From Proales similis (taxonomy: Eukaryota; Rotifera; Eurotatoria; Ploima; Proalidae): a stretch of 64,000 bases of DNA. Every line of letters starts with the position of its first letter. The stretch's first letter is position 1. The translations under genes were made by a program, and so were the position numbers. The stretch spans positions 124,001 to 188,000 of the forward strand of contig JAGVRJ010000003.1 of the NCBI GenBank assembly GCA_019059635.1, in the 5' to 3' direction. The notes beneath the pieces are model-generated. The model saw nothing but the letters and a program-made list of their open reading frames with translations. It searched no databases and had not been told where the DNA came from. Below, in pieces: positions 60,501 through 64,000 of the stretch.

Positions 60501-63500
60501 CTGCTTCTCATCGACCAATGACTTTGAGTTGTCGACTGATGGCAACAGCCTGAAAGTCCAAGCTGGAAGACTTGAATCTGACGCCAAGCACGAGTATCAC
60601 TTCAAGGTGGAGACTGCGCTTAACTCGGTCAAGTACTCGCAAGTGGTGATTGTCACTGTCGATCCAGTTCCGACTATTCCGATCCCTGCCCTGAGCTGTC
60701 GCTTTCCAAAGACCTGTTTTCCTGCCACGGATGAGGGCGCAGCAGTGGCCAGCTTCCAAAAGATCAATCCGAGCTCCAAGCTGGTCATTGACGCCTCTTG
60801 TCAAAGTGGCTGCTCAGCTAAAGACAAACAAGAGTACCTTTACAAAATATACACAGACACAACAAGAGAGGCTGATTGGACTGAACTTGTTTCGGTCGAC
60901 AGCTACATTCCTGTGAGAACAATCAGCGAGCTGTCGCTTCCTTCTGCCATGTTCATTGATCATGAGGAGGTCTTCTTTTGGAAAATCGAGCTCTCATTGA
61001 CCTTGAACGATGCGGTCACTGGAGTTTCTTCGATCGTCTTGAAACCCAACTTGCTTCCGGAAGGAGAGACCTGCACCGTGTCTCCAGTGTCGGGTATAAG
61101 TCTGAGCACCGATTTCGAGATCACCTGTGTCGGATGGACTGACCGGGATGGAACCGTGGAGGCCTACGAGTTCTTTTACACTTTCCAAGGCAACACGAAC
61201 CCGATCGCTCTGAGCTACTCGAGCACAGGCAGTGTGACGGTTCAGTTGCCCCAGGGACCAGATTCAGACGACAACCTGATTTACCTGTTTGTGAACATTG
61301 TGGACGACTCGCTCGGAATCCGCGTGTTCCATATTCCTACGGGGGTCAGAGTGACACCCAACTCTGGACTTGCTGATGAGCTTGCCTCTCAGCTGCTTGA
61401 TCCGACTGCGCCCTCGTCGGCCATCTCGGGTCAGCTGAAGAGCGGCGATCTGGGCACAGTGGCCAAGACAGTGGTCAGCATCGCGAGCGTTTTCAACATT
61501 GCGGCTCAGAGCTCTCCCGTCAACCAGAGTACGGAGCAAGCGAAAGCCAAGAATGAAGCAGAAGCCAAGCTTAGGGATTTTCTAATCGAGAGAGTTGCTC
61601 AGCTTTCGCCTTCTGACTTGAGCAGCGTGAAAGTGCTTGGCTCTGCCCTTAATTCTGCAACTGGCAATCCTGCGCAGCTCACTAGCCAATCTGCGGTAAG
61701 TGATCAATCACTGGGAAAAGTTGACCTTATTTTTCATTCGAAAATCCAAGTCTCTGACGATGAAAAAATGCGAGGAAATATCCGAAAGATTGAGAGTGTT
61801 GTCCAAAAAAAGCAACGTGGACAGTCTGATGCAGACAATGCCTGGATTTATAGGTGCCGTCTCAAACACCTTCCAAGTGAGTTCAAACTATTGAACGAAG
61901 AATTCTCGTCTTAAAACATCTGGTGAAGGGAGTGAACGCTCCTCTGAATGGTCGAGCGGTGCTTATTGGATCAGCCAGCGAAGAAGATCAACGACGACAG
62001 ATGATCGACGTCATTCAAAGTGGCAGCATTGCTCTGCAACAGGCGGCATCTGCCTTGGTCGGACACATCAGCCTGAACGAGAGCAAAGAGGTCGACACTC
62101 CCAACATGAGACTTCGCTTCCAAAAGGGTTCGGCTTCTTCTGCCTCGCCTTCATTCTCAGCTGAGAGTGGAGAGGTCTCGGTGTCATCCGTTTGCGACCT
62201 GATTGCCGCTTCTCAATCGGCCTGTGCGAATCAAGTAATAACCCAGCAGGCCATCGCCCAGCCTTTTGCTCTGGTGGGAGCCAACGGCGATTTTGTGACC
62301 AGATCGAGCTCAATGGGCCTCAGTCTCTTGGCTGCAGATGGAAGCAAGCTGCCGGTAAACAATGCGCGGAGCCCGGTCGAATTCTGGATCCAGATCGACT
62401 TGTCTACGCTTCCCCCGTTCCAGCTGTTTGATGTGAACAATTCAAATGCCTCTGAGCCATATTTGAACAGTGCAGTCGATTTGACCGGCGATCCAGTTTC
62501 TTTGTATGTCCACGTAAAAACTGAAGAAGAGGCTGCTTCTGTGGCGTATTTGATTTCGGTCAAGTTTGGAACGAACCCACGTTTGACACCAGAAAGGATT
62601 GATGTCGATCACTGGAGGATGTTTTGTCCAGGCAATCAGACAGTCCAGAACGACGAAAGCTATTTCGAGGTTATACTGGACTCAGACCAGGTCAACTCTT
62701 ATGAGGGCTTCACAGGCATAACGGTCGCAGAACTCGATCCCAAGGCTTGTCTCAGCATTGAGCAATCAGAAAAGATCCCTTTCGATTCACTCAGAGCCAA
62801 CTTCAGCCAGAATGTGATGATGCGAGTGATCCTGAGAGGCTGTCACTATTTGGACGAGGCAAGTGGACAGTGGCGATCTGAAGGGGTCGAGTACTTGTCA
62901 GACTCTAACTCGACTCATACGCACTGCGCTGCTCGTCATTTGACTTCGTTCGCCGGTGGCTTCGTCGTCCTCCCTGCCCGAATCGATTTCGACAATGTCT
63001 GGGCCAACGCTTCTTTCGATCGAAATCCGACCATCTACGCTCTCTGCATCGCCCTTGTTGGTCTGTTCATCGTTCTGGCCGTATGGGCTCGTTGGATGGA
63101 CTGGAGGGACAAACGCAAGATCGGCCTTGTGCTACTGCCCTGTGATGGTGATCTCAAGGAAAAGTATTTGTACGAAATCATCTTCTTCACTGGTGCGAGG
63201 AAGAGTGCAGCCACTGACTCCAAGGTGAACTGTGTTCTATCAAGCGACACCCTCGAGACGTCCACAATCAAACTGAGAGACGAGACTGGACGAAAGCCAT
63301 TCAGGAGAGGAGGCGTCGACTCTTTTGTGTACGCGAGTGACATGCCCTTGGGTGATCTCACTTATCTCAGAGTGTGGCATGACAGTAAGGGCAGACTTGG
63401 GACTGCAGGCTGGTACCTGAAATACGCTATCGTTCATGACCTGCAGACGCGAGAGAAGTTCTATTTCATTTGCGAACAGTGGCTCGCCTTTGATCGTGAC

Positions 63501-64000
63501 GAAGGCGTCGTAGATCGTCTTCTGCCAGTTTGTGGACGTGCGCAGAAGGAACAGTTCAAGTATCTGCTCGCCAAACAGACCAAACAGAAGCTGAGCGACG
63601 GCCATCTCTGGTTCTCAGTGCTCGCCCGTCCGGCACAGAGCTCGTTCACTCGACTCGATCGTCTGACCTGCTGCTTCGTTCTGCTCTGCATGAGCATGCT
63701 GATGAACATCCTCTACTATGGAGTGGACACGAGTCCAAACAAGGCAGGACTCGAACTGGGCCCGTTCAATCTGACGCCAGAGCAGGTCGGAATAGGAGTG
63801 ATCACCAGTCTGTGTGTGTTCCCACCCAGCCTTCTGCTCGTCCAGCTGTTCAGACGATCAAAGAGACGCAAGACTCGCGTGGCCAAACTGAGAGAGACCA
63901 TCTTGCGAGCCCAAGGAGTCGATATTGAACAAGAAGAGAAAAAGCGAAAGGCAAAAGAGACGAAAAGGAAGGAAGGCGAGCTCAAGCTGCCCTGGTGGTG
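57549..64000 (+). CDS. Polycystin-1-like receptor-channel PKDL-6, 3' truncated by window edge
   Basis: Exons: 57549-57627, 57685-57760, 57816-57853, 57906-58610, 58670-58742, 58806-58843, 58901-59596, 59654-61695, 61751-61876, 61929 to beyond 64000. The architecture and exon lengths follow PKDL-5 almost exactly: signal peptide MRRFPLGKYFTWLCLWW, two Cys-rich plus N-terminal modules, a third PKD-like domain, REJ, GAIN, GPS with HLTSFA, TM1, PLAT and the first post-PLAT helices. The channel exon lies outside the window. Module 2, the REJ region and much of the GAIN region are nearly identical to PKDL-5, while module 1 has diverged more. The acceptor at 58901 was chosen because it restores the phase and the aligned EIGILNSYSKSS start; a nearer AG at 58918-58919 would break frame. 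PKDL-5 and PKDL-6 are a tandem pair. Confidence 0.88.

Overview
This is eukaryotic DNA, most likely from an invertebrate animal with a compact genome. Genes are split by GT-AG introns, nearly all about 35-75 nt long, and intergenic gaps are a few hundred bases. Every recognisable gene has an animal counterpart: kaptin, a plasma-membrane Ca2+-ATPase, AAMP, the rRNA methyltransferase SPB1/FTSJ3, proteasome subunit beta type-1, and polycystin-1-like receptor-channels. I cannot name the species. I saw no bacterial features, transposon genes or tRNAs. All exon models were built by hand from reading frame, splice-site dinucleotides, phase and comparison between paralogues.

Layout: a kaptin C-terminus (1-423, +); three polycystin-1-like genes on the minus strand, PKDL-1 (571-8227), PKDL-2 (8932-21983) and PKDL-3 (22557-29335); a block of four housekeeping genes, PMCA (30118-33234, +), AAMP (33464-34726, -), SPB1/FTSJ3 (34962-37891, -) and PSMB1 (38393-39094, -); then three polycystin-1-like genes on the plus strand, PKDL-4 (39900-47418), PKDL-5 (47931-56511) and PKDL-6 (57549 to beyond the window end). 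The polycystins thus form two facing clusters on opposite strands around the housekeeping block.

Each complete polycystin has a signal peptide, one or more N-terminal modules (a short Cys-rich segment on tiny exons of about 73-79 and 38 nt, then a conserved ~235-residue domain ending in a PKD-like fold on a ~700-nt exon), a PKD/REJ/GAIN region, a GPS site, TM1, a PLAT domain, more TM helices, and a polycystin-type six-TM channel region. The module exons begin and end in compatible phases, so modules can be duplicated in frame. Module number is 0 in PKDL-3, 1 in PKDL-1 and PKDL-4, 2 in PKDL-5 and PKDL-6, and 7 in PKDL-2, where five of the copies lie in an 881-bp tandem array that looks identical even in its introns. 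In the minus-strand genes a Ser/Thr-rich, mucin-like stalk made of unrelated repeats (20-residue units in PKDL-2, six-residue units in PKDL-3, degenerate in PKDL-1) sits between the modules and the REJ region.

The polycystins share long blocks that are nearly identical at DNA level, broken by diverged stretches, which points to recent duplication and gene conversion. PKDL-2 carries a one-base frameshift in its channel exon. PKDL-4 has lost its GPS cleavage motif. The PMCA has a very short C-terminal tail and an altered nucleotide-binding motif.
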